A DNA stretch of 64,000 nt, from contig JAFXSM010000011.1 in the NCBI GenBank assembly GCA_017525605.1, positions 62,001 through 126,000 on the forward strand. Direction: 5' to 3'. The notes beneath the pieces are model-generated. The model was given only the letters and a program-made list of their open reading frames with translations, was not told the origin of the DNA and searched no databases. Origin of the DNA: Treponema sp. (lineage in GTDB: Bacteria; Spirochaetota; Spirochaetia; Treponematales; Treponemataceae). Position numbers and translations under genes: made by a program. Positions 49,153-58,800 of the stretch are shown in pieces. The stretch's first letter is position 1, and each line of letters starts with the position of its first letter.

Positions 49153-50614
49153 ATTTCGACTCCTTGCGACCGCGTTCTGCATCAACTGCAAGCTCAACTG
49201 CGTGATATGCGCCGTTGTAAATTCCTGCGCGTTTGTTTGCGATAATTGCGCGGTTCATCCCAACAAGGATATCTTTTTTTTCGATGAACGACACGAGCAT
49301 TGCCTGCGCATATGCAAGGTTCGGACATTCCGGTGTTCCATCTCCGATTTCGGAAGCACGAACCGCGCCCCAGCATTCATGTCCGCCGACGTGCTGGATC
49401 ATCAGCTTCGGCACAGGATAGAACGCAAGCTCGCTCGGCTTTGTCACAAGAACGTCCGAAACGCGCATCAGAAGGTTCGTGGCGTAGACTGCCGCAAAAA
49501 TGTCCTTGTGGCAGAAAACGTGAACGCCTTTTTCGGAAGGATTTTCCGAGAACGCACGGGTCTTTGCCCAGTCGTCAAAATGCGTCTCTGAAATCTCGGA
49601 AAGCCCAGGAACTTTCGAGCAGAGGAAATCCCACACGTTCGCGTAATCTCCGATGTTCACATAGAGAACTGCCTTTCCGTTTTTGATGTACGGGACGAGC
49701 GTTTTGATGAGAGCCGCAAAATAGTCGCCCTGAGCACCAGCTCCTCCGATTGTCAGAAGGAATCTCACCGGCTTTCCGTTTTCGATTCTGCTGATTCTTT
49801 CCTCGCAGTCAGATTCGATGTTCGAAACGAATTCGTCGTCGATGTAGTGACCTGCAAAACAGATGTCTTTCTCGCTCATCGGATTCAAAACTTTGTCGCC
49901 TGCAAAACCTTTCAGCGTCCTGTAAGAAAAATATGTCGAAGGAGTCTGCACGAGGTGGAGCGCGCCTTCCGAAAGGTGAAGAGCCATAGCCCAGTTGTCG
50001 GGAATCGCGTTCACGACGTGCGTCAAGCCGGCATGAACCGCAGCCTGCGCTGGCCAGACGTGCGTCGCAATGTACGGAACGTCTTTCGGAAGGTCACCGA
50101 GAACAGGTGCCATTAGTTCCGAGGCAGCCTGGTCAGCGGCATTGTATGTGAGTTTCTTGAAGCCTTCCGTGTTCAGCGGGTCCCAGACGAATTTGTTGAA
50201 GAGCTTTGACTTCTGCGAAAGGCGAGAAGCCTTTGAGTAAAGGTCATTCTGATATGCGATGATTTTTGTGCAGGTTGTCTCCGAGAACGAGTTCAAGTCG
50301 AGCCAGAGCGGGGTGTAGCCGAGTGCACGGGCCGCGCTTGCCATCGCCATCGAGATGCGGTAGTGCCCGAATCCCATTCTGATGTTGCCGATAATCAGGC
50401 TTTTTTCCGGCAGGCTGCCCATCGGTTTGTCCGAAAGGCGAAGGATTTTCGCTCCGAATGCTGGGGTTAGAACATCGTTGCTGGCGGCGACGAGGTGATA
50501 CGGTGTTTTTCTGTCATCGCCGAATTTCCGCAAGAATTTTCGCTGTTTGGCAAATGCCTGCTTAATCGTCTTCTTGTCGATTTTGTTTCCGAAAATTACC
50601 GATGTTCTGTCCAT
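49133..50614 (-). CDS. Uncharacterised GT-B/MurG-like glycosyltransferase-like protein
   Basis: 493 residues, family not firmly recognised. The layout suggests a GT-B fold. The N-terminal half has GNIRMGFGHYRISMAMASAARALGYTPLWLDLNSFSE, like the acceptor loop of MGDG-synthase/MurG enzymes. The C-terminal half has RFLLTIGGAGAQGDYFAALIKTLVPYI and LVTKPSELAFYPVPKLMIQHVGGHECWGAVRASEIGDG, resembling the nucleotide-sugar site. Placement between the alpha-galactosidase and the regulator suggests a role with galactosides, perhaps glycolipid or glycan assembly. GGGAG precedes the start. Confidence 0.6.
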   Translation of the reverse strand: MDRTSVIFGNKIDKKTIKQAFAKQRKFLRKFGDDRKTPYHLVAASNDVLTPAFGAKILRLSDKPMGSLPEKSLIIGNIRMGFGHYRISMAMASAARALGYTPLWLDLNSFSETTCTKIIAYQNDLYSKASRLSQKSKLFNKFVWDPLNTEGFKKLTYNAADQAASELMAPVLGDLPKDVPYIATHVWPAQAAVHAGLTHVVNAIPDNWAMALHLSEGALHLVQTPSTYFSYRTLKGFAGDKVLNPMSEKDICFAGHYIDDEFVSNIESDCEERISRIENGKPVRFLLTIGGAGAQGDYFAALIKTLVPYIKNGKAVLYVNIGDYANVWDFLCSKVPGLSEISETHFDDWAKTRAFSENPSEKGVHVFCHKDIFAAVYATNLLMRVSDVLVTKPSELAFYPVPKLMIQHVGGHECWGAVRASEIGDGTPECPNLAYAQAMLVSFIEKKDILVGMNRAIIANKRAGIYNGAYHAVELAVDAERGRKESKYAYAGI

Positions 50615-50689
50615 TTTTCAACTCCCTTTTTCTGATTTTTTTTATCTGCTGCCTTCAATCTTCAAGATTCGATTCTTCACCTTTCATCT

Positions 50690-52558
50690 TCAATCCGCAC
50701 GGCACTCGTAAATCGAAATCGAATGCGGCTCGAAAAGGAATCCGTTGCCGCTGCTTTTCGCGAACTCGACAATCGGCTCGAAGCTTTTGCCACAAGAGTA
50801 CGCTTCAAGGGCACTCTTTTCTGCAAATGATTTTTTTGAACTGAGATTTATGAATCCCACATATTTTTTGTCTCTGCTGAAAATTATATACGTTTCAGAC
50901 GTAACATTCTCAACGCCGAATTCCGCATCCTCAAAGCAGTCGTATAACGCCGCGACCGTCTCGGTCAGCCTGCCCTCTTTTGACGAATCGAACGAAGATG
51001 GGTCATCCGAATGCATAATCTGGTTCGCGAACAGGAAATTCACGAGCGCAATCAGGATTTTCTCTTTCTCGGAAAGCGAGATGTTCTCGCTTCGCATGAA
51101 AACAACGTCAGGGTCGTTCACGAAGACCGACATATCCCAGAACGCGTGTCCGAGAGTGTCCTGCATGTTCACGAACGCGCTTGGGCGGGCAGGATAATTC
51201 GCATTTTTCATCCACGGAATGTCCCAGTCCTCTTTCGTGTCAGTTCCGATTCTCGAAAGCGGAAAGTCGTTGAACGAGCTTTCGAACGGAAGTCCGCAGC
51301 CGAGATACGCAACGCCCTCGCCTTTTTTGTTCACGTTCCGCTTGGTAAGAGTGCGGATTGCCCTGTCGTACCAGCGGAATGCAGAGCCTCCGTTCGTGAA
51401 ATTTCCGTTCAGAAGCCCCGCAAAAAGGAAGTCGAGCTTCAGGTAGCGGAATCCCCATTCGTTCACGACCTTTTCCATGAGCGAATCCAAGTATTCCACA
51501 ACAGCGTCGATGCTCAAATCAAGGCAGAAATATGAATGAGGGTATGACGGCTGCTCACTGCCGAACTTTGCGCCCCACAGCGGATTGAATCCTGCCGCGA
51601 CCGGTTTTCCTTTTTTGTCGCGGAGAATCCAGTCCTTGTGCTTCCTTGCGAAATCCGAACGCAAATCGACAATGAGCGGCGCGAGCCAAAGCCCCGGAAT
51701 GTAGCCGCGCTTTGAAATTTCAGAAGCGAGGGATGTCATTCCTTGCGGGAAACGGTCTTTTCGCGCATCCCAGTCACCGAGCGAAATCTCCCATCCGTCA
51801 TCGACCTGAAAAACACACGGCTTATTCTTGTCGATGTAGAGCGTCTTGACGATGTTCTGCGATTCACCAATCGCATCCAAGTCGCGCCTGATGAGATTCC
51901 AGTCGATGTCTGCATAGTGATTGTACCAAGACTCCCAGCCTCCTATCCTCCTCTTCCCCAGGAACCCGAGCCTTGCAAATCTTGCATCCATATCCGAGGC
52001 ATAAAGCGAGCGGATTTTATCTTTCAGTTCAAAGAACCCATTTGCAGAAAAAACGCACAATTCTGCGATTTTTTCGTTTTTATTCCATTTGTTTCCGTCA
52101 GACACAGCCGAGCAGAAAATCTTTCTCTTTTTTCTGTCAACGTCGAACCTAACGGGCGGCAAGGCTTGGCTTTCCGGGGACTTTCGGATGTTTCCGGTAG
52201 AACAGAGGGCAAGGTACACGCTCTTTCCGCCGACGTTCCACCTGAGGTACACGATGAAACTTCCGACGAGCGTCTTTCCTTTGACCGCCCTCTTCCCCGG
52301 AACTGTGAAATAATTCTTCCACTGAGGAACAATCGGAAAATATTTTTTCTGCTGCTTTCCCGCATCGATTTCCCCACCGAATCCCCATGACTGCCAGCCT
52401 GAGCCGTAGAAAGCGAAGTCCGAACCGAGGCATCCTGCTTGCACATCCTCCGAAACAAATTTCCTGACAAGAGCGTCAATCGAAAACTCCGCAAAAAGTC
52501 TGTTTCCGCCGTCCGTGCATTCCGAATCGCACAAGTATTCAAGAACTTCGCTTCTCAT
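50690..52558 (-). CDS. Alpha-galactosidase (GH36-type), cytoplasmic
   Basis: 622 residues without a signal peptide. It has an N-terminal beta-sandwich (YGSGWQSWGFGGEID) and a (beta/alpha)8 barrel with GGWESWYNHYADI, PCVFQVDDGWEISLGDWDA and GYIPGLWLAPLIVDLRSDFA. The nucleophile aspartate lies in YLKLDFLFAG and the probable acid/base aspartate in RIGTDTKEDWD. A C-terminal beta domain follows. It would release galactose from melibiose- or raffinose-type sugars brought in by the symporter. GGAGG precedes the ATG. It lies 49 bases after the porin gene. Confidence 0.9.
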   Translation of the reverse strand: MRSEVLEYLCDSECTDGGNRLFAEFSIDALVRKFVSEDVQAGCLGSDFAFYGSGWQSWGFGGEIDAGKQQKKYFPIVPQWKNYFTVPGKRAVKGKTLVGSFIVYLRWNVGGKSVYLALCSTGNIRKSPESQALPPVRFDVDRKKRKIFCSAVSDGNKWNKNEKIAELCVFSANGFFELKDKIRSLYASDMDARFARLGFLGKRRIGGWESWYNHYADIDWNLIRRDLDAIGESQNIVKTLYIDKNKPCVFQVDDGWEISLGDWDARKDRFPQGMTSLASEISKRGYIPGLWLAPLIVDLRSDFARKHKDWILRDKKGKPVAAGFNPLWGAKFGSEQPSYPHSYFCLDLSIDAVVEYLDSLMEKVVNEWGFRYLKLDFLFAGLLNGNFTNGGSAFRWYDRAIRTLTKRNVNKKGEGVAYLGCGLPFESSFNDFPLSRIGTDTKEDWDIPWMKNANYPARPSAFVNMQDTLGHAFWDMSVFVNDPDVVFMRSENISLSEKEKILIALVNFLFANQIMHSDDPSSFDSSKEGRLTETVAALYDCFEDAEFGVENVTSETYIIFSRDKKYVGFINLSSKKSFAEKSALEAYSCGKSFEPIVEFAKSSGNGFLFEPHSISIYECRAD

Positions 52559-52607
52559 CTAAAGCCTCCAGTTTTTTTAGTTTACGTTTTCAGTTTTTCT
52601 TTTCGAT

Positions 52608-54563
52608 TTAGAAGAACATCTCGATTCCGATTGGCATGTAGAACTTGCTTGTCTTTCCGTCGTACTTGAGGTCAACAAGTCCGTTCACGTTTCCTTCCAT
52701 GCTCTGGATTGTGAAGTCGCCAGCGATTCCAGCGAAGATGAAGTTGTTCGCAGCGAATGTCTTCTTTACATAAACTTCGCAACCGATTTTGTGCTGGCGG
52801 AGTTTGAGGTCGTTCACAGTAAGACCAGATTTCATGTCGCCGTCGCCGTTTGCAGAAGTGATGTTGTAGTTTCCAGAAAGACCGATGAACACGTCCTGTT
52901 TTCCGAATGGGTTCGCGCAAACTTCTGCGAGGAAGTCGCCGCCTGCCATTACGATGTTTGCACCGTTGTCTTTTGCCATGTCAACAAGTCCGTATGAGTA
53001 CTGGCTCAAGTTTGAAGTTCCCTGTCCGCCCCAGAGGTGACCTTTGTACAAGATGAATCCCTTCTCGATAACGCCCATTGTACCGAGACATGCATACCAG
53101 TTATAGAATTTCTCCGGGTCGTAGTCGCGGAGTCCTTCGCGTGTGACAATAGGAACCTTTACGCCAAGCTCGATGAGGTTTGCGTTCGGAGTTTTCTCCA
53201 AATCGACATCGCCCAAGCCGTTCGCTCCGCCCATGAATCCGAGCCAGTCGATACCGAATTCCATGCGTCCGTAGTAGTCGTTCATGTCGTAGCCGGCTTC
53301 GCGTGCAGCCTTATATTTGTTTGCTGAATAGCGGTAGTTGCTCTCCGCGATTGAGTCCCCCCAGAACTGAGACTTAATCTGGAAGAGTCCTGGAACTGTG
53401 TAGCCGACGCCGAACTGTGCGTCGCGGAGTGCGTCGTACAACTGCATTGATTTTTCGCTGTCGGTATCTGTTGCGCTTTCAAGACCGAGAACACCTGCGA
53501 TATCGACCGCACCGTTCATGTAGAAGCCCTTGAGGGCAGAGTCTTCGTTACCCTTGATAGAAGCGAAGAGACCTGTTGCAGTCCAGATTTCCTGGAAGAT
53601 ATCGTCCTCTGATTTTACGTCGCCGGACTCTCTCTGACCGAAATCGCCGATTGAGCCGCGAAGCTCGTTCTCTCTCATGCGTCCGAATGCGAGCTTTGTC
53701 TGGAAGAGCGGATTGTCGAACAATCCCCAGATTTTTGCCTGGTCACCGATTGCGACTGCATATTTTCCGTCCTCGTTGTAGTTCACGTCAGCAGCAGCTT
53801 CGTCAGAATCCCAGAGTTTGTGAACGAAAAGCGCGCGCGCATCAGCGTCGAGGTTGAAGTCGAATCCGAAATGCTCGTCAGTCGTGCGTCCGATAATCCA
53901 GAAACCAACGCGCGCACCGTAAGACCAATCCGGAGCAAGGCTTGCGTAGTTCTTTGACTCAGACACATCTTTTTCCTGTGCCTTGAGCATATTCACGATA
54001 AGGGCACCAGCGGCAGCCTCTCCAACCTGAGTACCGTATTTTTCACCATAAGCAGTTCCGTATGCAGTGCAATATGCTGTGATTCCAGCAGTGTCAGCCG
54101 TATAACCAGCACCTGTAATTTCGGCAGCAGCAGCTGCCATTTTTTCTGCATCACCAGATGTCAAAGCCGCTGTAAGTTCCGCACCTTTTGCGGTAGCAGC
54201 CTCTGTACCAGCTTTTGTACCAGCGTAAGTTCCGACGGCAGTTGCATAAGCTTTTACATTGTCAGTTTCAGCATTGAAAGCAGTTCCGCCACCGTTAGCT
54301 ATATAGTCTTCAATAGCAGCAGTTCCAGCTGTAGATGCAGTCTTTCCCAATGCAGTCTCATCAACTGTAATCTTCGTGCTTGTGTTCGAGCGGCCGACAT
54401 TGAACGTTGAGCGTCCCCATGCGCCGAACGAGATGTTTCCGGCTGCCGACTCAAGAGTATGAGCCTTTACAAGCTCATGTGTCTCTGCGAACGAAAGTCC
54501 CGCAACGAGCGAAAGCAGAGCAGCAGATGCAAAAAACTTCTTTGTTCTCTTTGACATTTTCAT
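52608..54563 (-). CDS. Outer membrane porin-like protein, first gene of the alpha-galactoside operon
   Basis: 651 residues. It has a signal peptide (KKFFASAALLSLVAGLSFA-ET). The mature part is a long beta-rich protein whose final residue is Phe (IGIEMFF), the sorting signal of outer membrane barrels. Residues about 65-200 form an Ala/Gly/Thr/Tyr-rich insert (AYCTAYGTAYGEKYG, AAAAAEITGAG) unlike the rest. It probably takes up oligosaccharides for the operon. GGAGGAAACAAAATG gives the start. Promoter, palindrome and a G9 tract lie upstream. Confidence 0.78.
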   Translation of the reverse strand: MKMSKRTKKFFASAALLSLVAGLSFAETHELVKAHTLESAAGNISFGAWGRSTFNVGRSNTSTKITVDETALGKTASTAGTAAIEDYIANGGGTAFNAETDNVKAYATAVGTYAGTKAGTEAATAKGAELTAALTSGDAEKMAAAAAEITGAGYTADTAGITAYCTAYGTAYGEKYGTQVGEAAAGALIVNMLKAQEKDVSESKNYASLAPDWSYGARVGFWIIGRTTDEHFGFDFNLDADARALFVHKLWDSDEAAADVNYNEDGKYAVAIGDQAKIWGLFDNPLFQTKLAFGRMRENELRGSIGDFGQRESGDVKSEDDIFQEIWTATGLFASIKGNEDSALKGFYMNGAVDIAGVLGLESATDTDSEKSMQLYDALRDAQFGVGYTVPGLFQIKSQFWGDSIAESNYRYSANKYKAAREAGYDMNDYYGRMEFGIDWLGFMGGANGLGDVDLEKTPNANLIELGVKVPIVTREGLRDYDPEKFYNWYACLGTMGVIEKGFILYKGHLWGGQGTSNLSQYSYGLVDMAKDNGANIVMAGGDFLAEVCANPFGKQDVFIGLSGNYNITSANGDGDMKSGLTVNDLKLRQHKIGCEVYVKKTFAANNFIFAGIAGDFTIQSMEGNVNGLVDLKYDGKTSKFYMPIGIEMFF

Positions 54564-54613
54564 TTTGTTTCCTCCATTTTTTGAATATCAACACGGAATA
54601 AATATTCCACATT

Positions 54614-54628
54614 GATAGTATCACTATC
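54614..54628. promoter_or_regulatory. Palindromic operator candidate of the alpha-galactoside operon
   Basis: GATAGT-ATC-ACTATC is a perfect 6-bp inverted repeat just downstream of the -10 box, covering the predicted transcription start. Binding by the operon's TetR regulator is inferred. Confidence 0.6.
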
Positions 54629-54637
54629 ACACTGATA

Positions 54638-54666
54638 ATAATGATATCACTTTGAGTATGTGTCAA
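54638..54666 (-). promoter_or_regulatory. Sigma-70 promoter of the alpha-galactoside operon
   Basis: Minus-strand TTGACA (54666-54661), 17-base spacer and CATTAT (54643-54638). The -35 box is consensus. Confidence 0.75.
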
Positions 54667-54703
54667 CAGAATTTTGAAAATTTTTTGTAACTTTTTTCGT
54701 GAT

Positions 54704-54712
54704 GGGGGGGGG
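54704..54712. repeat. Homopolymeric G9 tract between divergent genes
   Basis: Nine consecutive G (C on the porin coding strand) lie 37 bases upstream of the porin -35 box and 39 bases upstream of the Rpn-family start codon. Poly-G tracts of this length slip during replication, and in Treponema pallidum such tracts tune tpr gene promoters. Confidence 0.85.
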
Positions 54713-54750
54713 AAGTTCATAAATCAGAAAAAACATAGTAAAATATCCTT

Positions 54751-55662
54751 ATGACGATAGACGACTTCAAGACGCAAGAAGAATACATTTCTCAAATGGA
54801 ACACGGTGCACTGCTCAATCCGCGCATTGACAGCACGTTCAAGGCGTTGTTCACGCAGCCGACACCGGAGTCGAGGGCGGCATTGCACTCGTTTCTTGAG
54901 GCTGCCATTGAACAGAAAATAAAATCATTCCAGCTCACTTCGAACGATGTGCCGGTTTCGTTCAATGGACAACGTGGCGTAAGTTACGATATCGCTTGTG
55001 TTCTCGATGACGGAAGAATAGCAGAAATTGAAATGCAAGCATTCAATCAAGAATATGATTACGGAAAGCGTGCTGAATATCATGTTGCCCGACTTGAGAC
55101 GACTTACCTTGAAAAAGGCGATGACTGGGAAAAAGCTCCTGTCGTCTTTCAAATCACGGTATTAAATTTCCATTACACTCCGAAGAAAAAGCACGCAATC
55201 AACCGCTATTCAATGAGGACGAAGGACGGACTGGAACTTTCCAATACGCTGAACATAATTTTCATAGAACTTCCGAAAATCACGAAGTTCGAAAAATCAA
55301 TAGAAACGAACTCAAAACTTGAAAACTGGGCTTTGTTCTTGAAAGAAGCAGACAACCCCAAAAAGCAAGAATTCATCCAAAATCTCACAAGCAAGGAGGA
55401 TGGCCTAATGAACGCACAGAAATCTCTATCACGAATCAGTGCCGACAAAGCACTTTGGATTGCTCAGTGGAAGCAGGAGTCCTTCGAGCGCGACATACGT
55501 TCTGGCTTGCATGCTGCCGAACGCCGGGGAATACAGCAAGGTGCAAAAGCAAACGCCCTTGCAAATGCGAAAAATCTGCTTGCAATGCACATTCTCACAG
55601 TCGAGCAAATCGCGCAGGCGTGCGGACTTTCCGTCGAAGAAGTGCAAGAACTTCAGAAATAG
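54751..55662 (+). CDS. Rpn-family recombination-promoting nuclease / PD-(D/E)XK transposase-like protein
   Basis: 303 residues. The start (GALLNPRIDSTFKALFTQ) and the core (GVSYDIACVLDDGRIAEIEMQAFNQEYDYGKRAEYHVARLE) match the PDDEXK_2/Rpn family, with the nuclease motif D ... E-x-Q in DIACVLDDGRIAEIEMQ. The C-terminal part is variable and ends with a small helical segment (ILTVEQIAQACGLSVEEVQEL) typical of the family. Members are usually multicopy; relatives in E. coli are RecA-independent recombination nucleases. There is no strong ribosome site. The G9 tract is in its leader or promoter. Confidence 0.88.
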   Translation: MTIDDFKTQEEYISQMEHGALLNPRIDSTFKALFTQPTPESRAALHSFLEAAIEQKIKSFQLTSNDVPVSFNGQRGVSYDIACVLDDGRIAEIEMQAFNQEYDYGKRAEYHVARLETTYLEKGDDWEKAPVVFQITVLNFHYTPKKKHAINRYSMRTKDGLELSNTLNIIFIELPKITKFEKSIETNSKLENWALFLKEADNPKKQEFIQNLTSKEDGLMNAQKSLSRISADKALWIAQWKQESFERDIRSGLHAAERRGIQQGAKANALANAKNLLAMHILTVEQIAQACGLSVEEVQELQK

Positions 55663-55700
55663 CCCACTGATTGTCAACATTTTTCTCACAAACAAAAAAA

Positions 55701-55750
55701 CAGCCCGACCGCACGAAGAAAGTTCCTCGCACGGTCGGGCTGCTTTGGTT
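55701..55750. terminator. Terminator between the Rpn-family gene and the giant surface protein
   Basis: CAGCCCGACCG pairs with CGGTCGGGCTG, with inner GC pairs and A- and T-rich flanks. It can serve both convergent genes. Confidence 0.85.
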
Positions 55751-55762
55751 TTGATTCGGAAT

Positions 55763-55822
55763 GGTTGCTGAGCGTCGGTTACCGAGCGTAGCCGAGGTAA
55801 GTCGAAGCAACGCTCAGCAATC
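55763..55822. repeat. Inverted repeat of the GCTGAGCG type
   Basis: GGTTGCTGAGCGT and ACGCTCAGCAATC flank a 34-base centre that contains GGTTACC and GTCGAAG. It is related in sequence to 44400-44442. Confidence 0.65.
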
Positions 55823-55835
55823 GAAAGCAAGCAAA

Positions 55836-58800
55836 TTATTTCAAAACTGCTCTTACATATTTTTTGTCAGTCTTGAATCCGAGTACAACCTTGTTTGCGT
55901 ATGTGCCGCCAGTCGGAACACCATTACAAACAACCGCGTTGTCTGGAACACTAGAGCAAGGAACGCTCATGAACTGCCAGTTTCCAGTAGCTTTGTCGCT
56001 GTCGGTTCCATTCTGCACAGCTGAACTTGTTCGCCATGCCACACGCACAGAGTTCTTTGTCTGGTCAAGAGAACCGTTGTAGTATGAAATATACGGAACA
56101 TAATTCGGACTAGCAGCAGTTCCATCGTTACGAGTGTTTATGCTGATTTGAGTACCTGTTGAAAGGTACGAATCAACGGTGACGACCTTCGCATCCGCGA
56201 GAGTCGAATTGTACCGTGGCAAATAAGCGTATTTCAAATCGCCAGAGCCGGTCGTGTAGTATGCGATATGAATACCGCCGCCTGCATCAACAGCCATGTC
56301 GACATACCAACCGGCATAGTCGCTATCAAGTACAATAGCATTATACTGCCATTTGTTTTTTGATCCGTTTGCTGGATCCTCGCAATATGAGTAAACAAGG
56401 CAGCTGTTTTCAGCATCGTACCATGCAACAACGCCAACATCGCTTGTAGCCCCGCCCATACCAGAAGGAATGAAACCAACAGCCGTATATTCGCCGCCTT
56501 TGTGAGTCGAATCTTTGTCGGCAACAGTCTGATAATAATCGTAATGATTGTTGTTATCAGATACATTTCCATTCCAGCCAGTTGTTAGAGTACCATCGTT
56601 AAACAGATTGTTGTTTCCTATTGTTCCATACCGAACTTTTACAGGCTTAGCAGCATTATTGCTGTCATAGTACCCAATAAAAATTTTTGTAGATGCTGTC
56701 GTACCCGAAACAGCAATTTTCGGACGTTGAACTCTATTGATGTTATATATACCTGTATTTTCATTATACGCATATTCCAACAAGCTTTTTCCCTTCCATG
56801 AAGAAGTATATGCGTATGATGAATAATTTCTCCATTCTGAATAAGAATTACTAACATTAGCAGCTCGCGAATACAATGCAAACTTTGATGAATCATCCCC
56901 GATACGGTCTGTATTTGTGGCAACTGCATAGATGTTCCCAGAAGCATCAAATGCGACATTCGTGTTATGGAACTTGTTGTAGCTGTAATCCACTTCAGTT
57001 GTAGTTCCGTTTTTGTTGACATACATTGATGGAACTCCATAGCCATAGCTCATATACCAGTCACCGCTTGCGCTCATCTTCATCATTGGACTTGTGATGT
57101 CAGCCTGATTTACGAAATTTCCAAGTTCCCAAACTGCAAGCTCCACATCATCAGTAAGGCGGTTGTTGTTCTTGCCGTTTGCCTGAGAATTATAGTGACC
57201 GTTTTCATCGCTCATGTTTGCAACACCCGCCGCAATAGTCGGAGAAGCGTTTTCATTGTTGAGAGTCACCAAACCTGTCGCAACCTGTACTGAAAGTTTT
57301 CCGCTCACAGTATCAGAACCAATCGTAGCCTCAATGCTGCTCTTATTGTATTTGCCGTTAGTAACTGTCAATGTTTTATCTCCAACGTTAACAATCGGTT
57401 TTGTAGTACCGCTTATAAGGTTGAAACCATTGATTGTTATTTTTTCGCCTGCACTAGCATCGGCATCATAGTAAACAGAATATGCCCCACTTGCGGCGCG
57501 ACCGAATTCAGCACCTGCATATTTAGTTACCTGAGTCTCAATATCCGTGATATACGGCACAACGTCCATCTGGTACGTCGGCTTGTGCTTTGTCGCGTCG
57601 GTCGTGCCGGCTTCGCCTCTTCCGCTTGCGGCATTTGCAGTGTCACTAGACAAGTGCGATGTCGCAGCGTCGTCGTTCGCGAGCACGGTGAACACTGCGT
57701 CGAGCTTCGTCGTGTCCTTAAGGTGAGCCGTGTCGATTGCGATTTCCCAGTTGGCTTTGTGTCCGTTCTGGCTCAGGTACTCGTCCGTTACGGTCACTTC
57801 GTAAGAGTTCGTGCCGATTGCGTTCGTTTTTTTGTTTGTCCAAACGCCATTTGTATACGTCGCAAGTTCGATTGGAGTCGTTACGCTTGAATCGAAGTCT
57901 GTCATAGAGAAGCTGAGCGACTTGAGCAATGTCTCGTCAAACGCTGTTCCGCGGAGCACGATTTTTCCAGAAACTTTCGGGTCGCGGTCGTATTCGCCGC
58001 TTGTCGTTGTCGCTTTGAACGTATCGGCCGGCAAATCGCCTTCAAGCTCGATGTGACCGAGCGGAGAATTGCTTCCGCTTGCATAGTAGAGATTGTTCTT
58101 GAAATGTCTGTCCCCTGCTTCATCGGTGTAAGTTCCGCTTCCGGCCTGATTCCATTCGAACGGATAAACGACAACATTCGGAGCGATGCTGTCAGACTGT
58201 GCAACGACCAGATCTTCTACACGTAGGAAAGCATAGAGAGAATCCGTTCCGCATATTGTCTGCTCTGTTGAATCCCAGAATGTGAACGAAACCTTCTTTG
58301 TTGCGTCAGTTCCAAGCTCGGTTGAAAGTTGCCAGTAATCGCCGACGATTTTGTGTTTATCGTCATTCGAGGTTGTGATTGTGCCGGTCTTAGAAACTGC
58401 TGTTCCAGTTTGCTTTCCGTCTGCAGCGGTTGTCGTGTCGTTTGCGTTGAATACGAGTTTGATTTCGCCGTTTCCGCCAACGAATTCAGGAAGAACCGCA
58501 AGATTTCTCTTTACGGTGAATGCTTTTCTTGTTGATTCAATTTCCTGCCATTTTCCCGCAGAATCTTCTGCGAACTCGCTGTAGCTGGCAGTCGTGAGAG
58601 TGAAGACTTTCTCGTTTGCGCCGGTCTTTGCGATGATGTTGTAAGTCTCAAATTCGTTGTCGCTGTATGTTCCTCCGTGGTTCAAGTCTGTTCCGAGGTG
58701 GACTTTAGACAAACGAGGAGCGTTGTTTGCGACCTTTGCAGAATATGTCTTTCCGTTTACGTTGCCAGCCTTGTCGAATGCGAGGACTACGAGAGAAACT

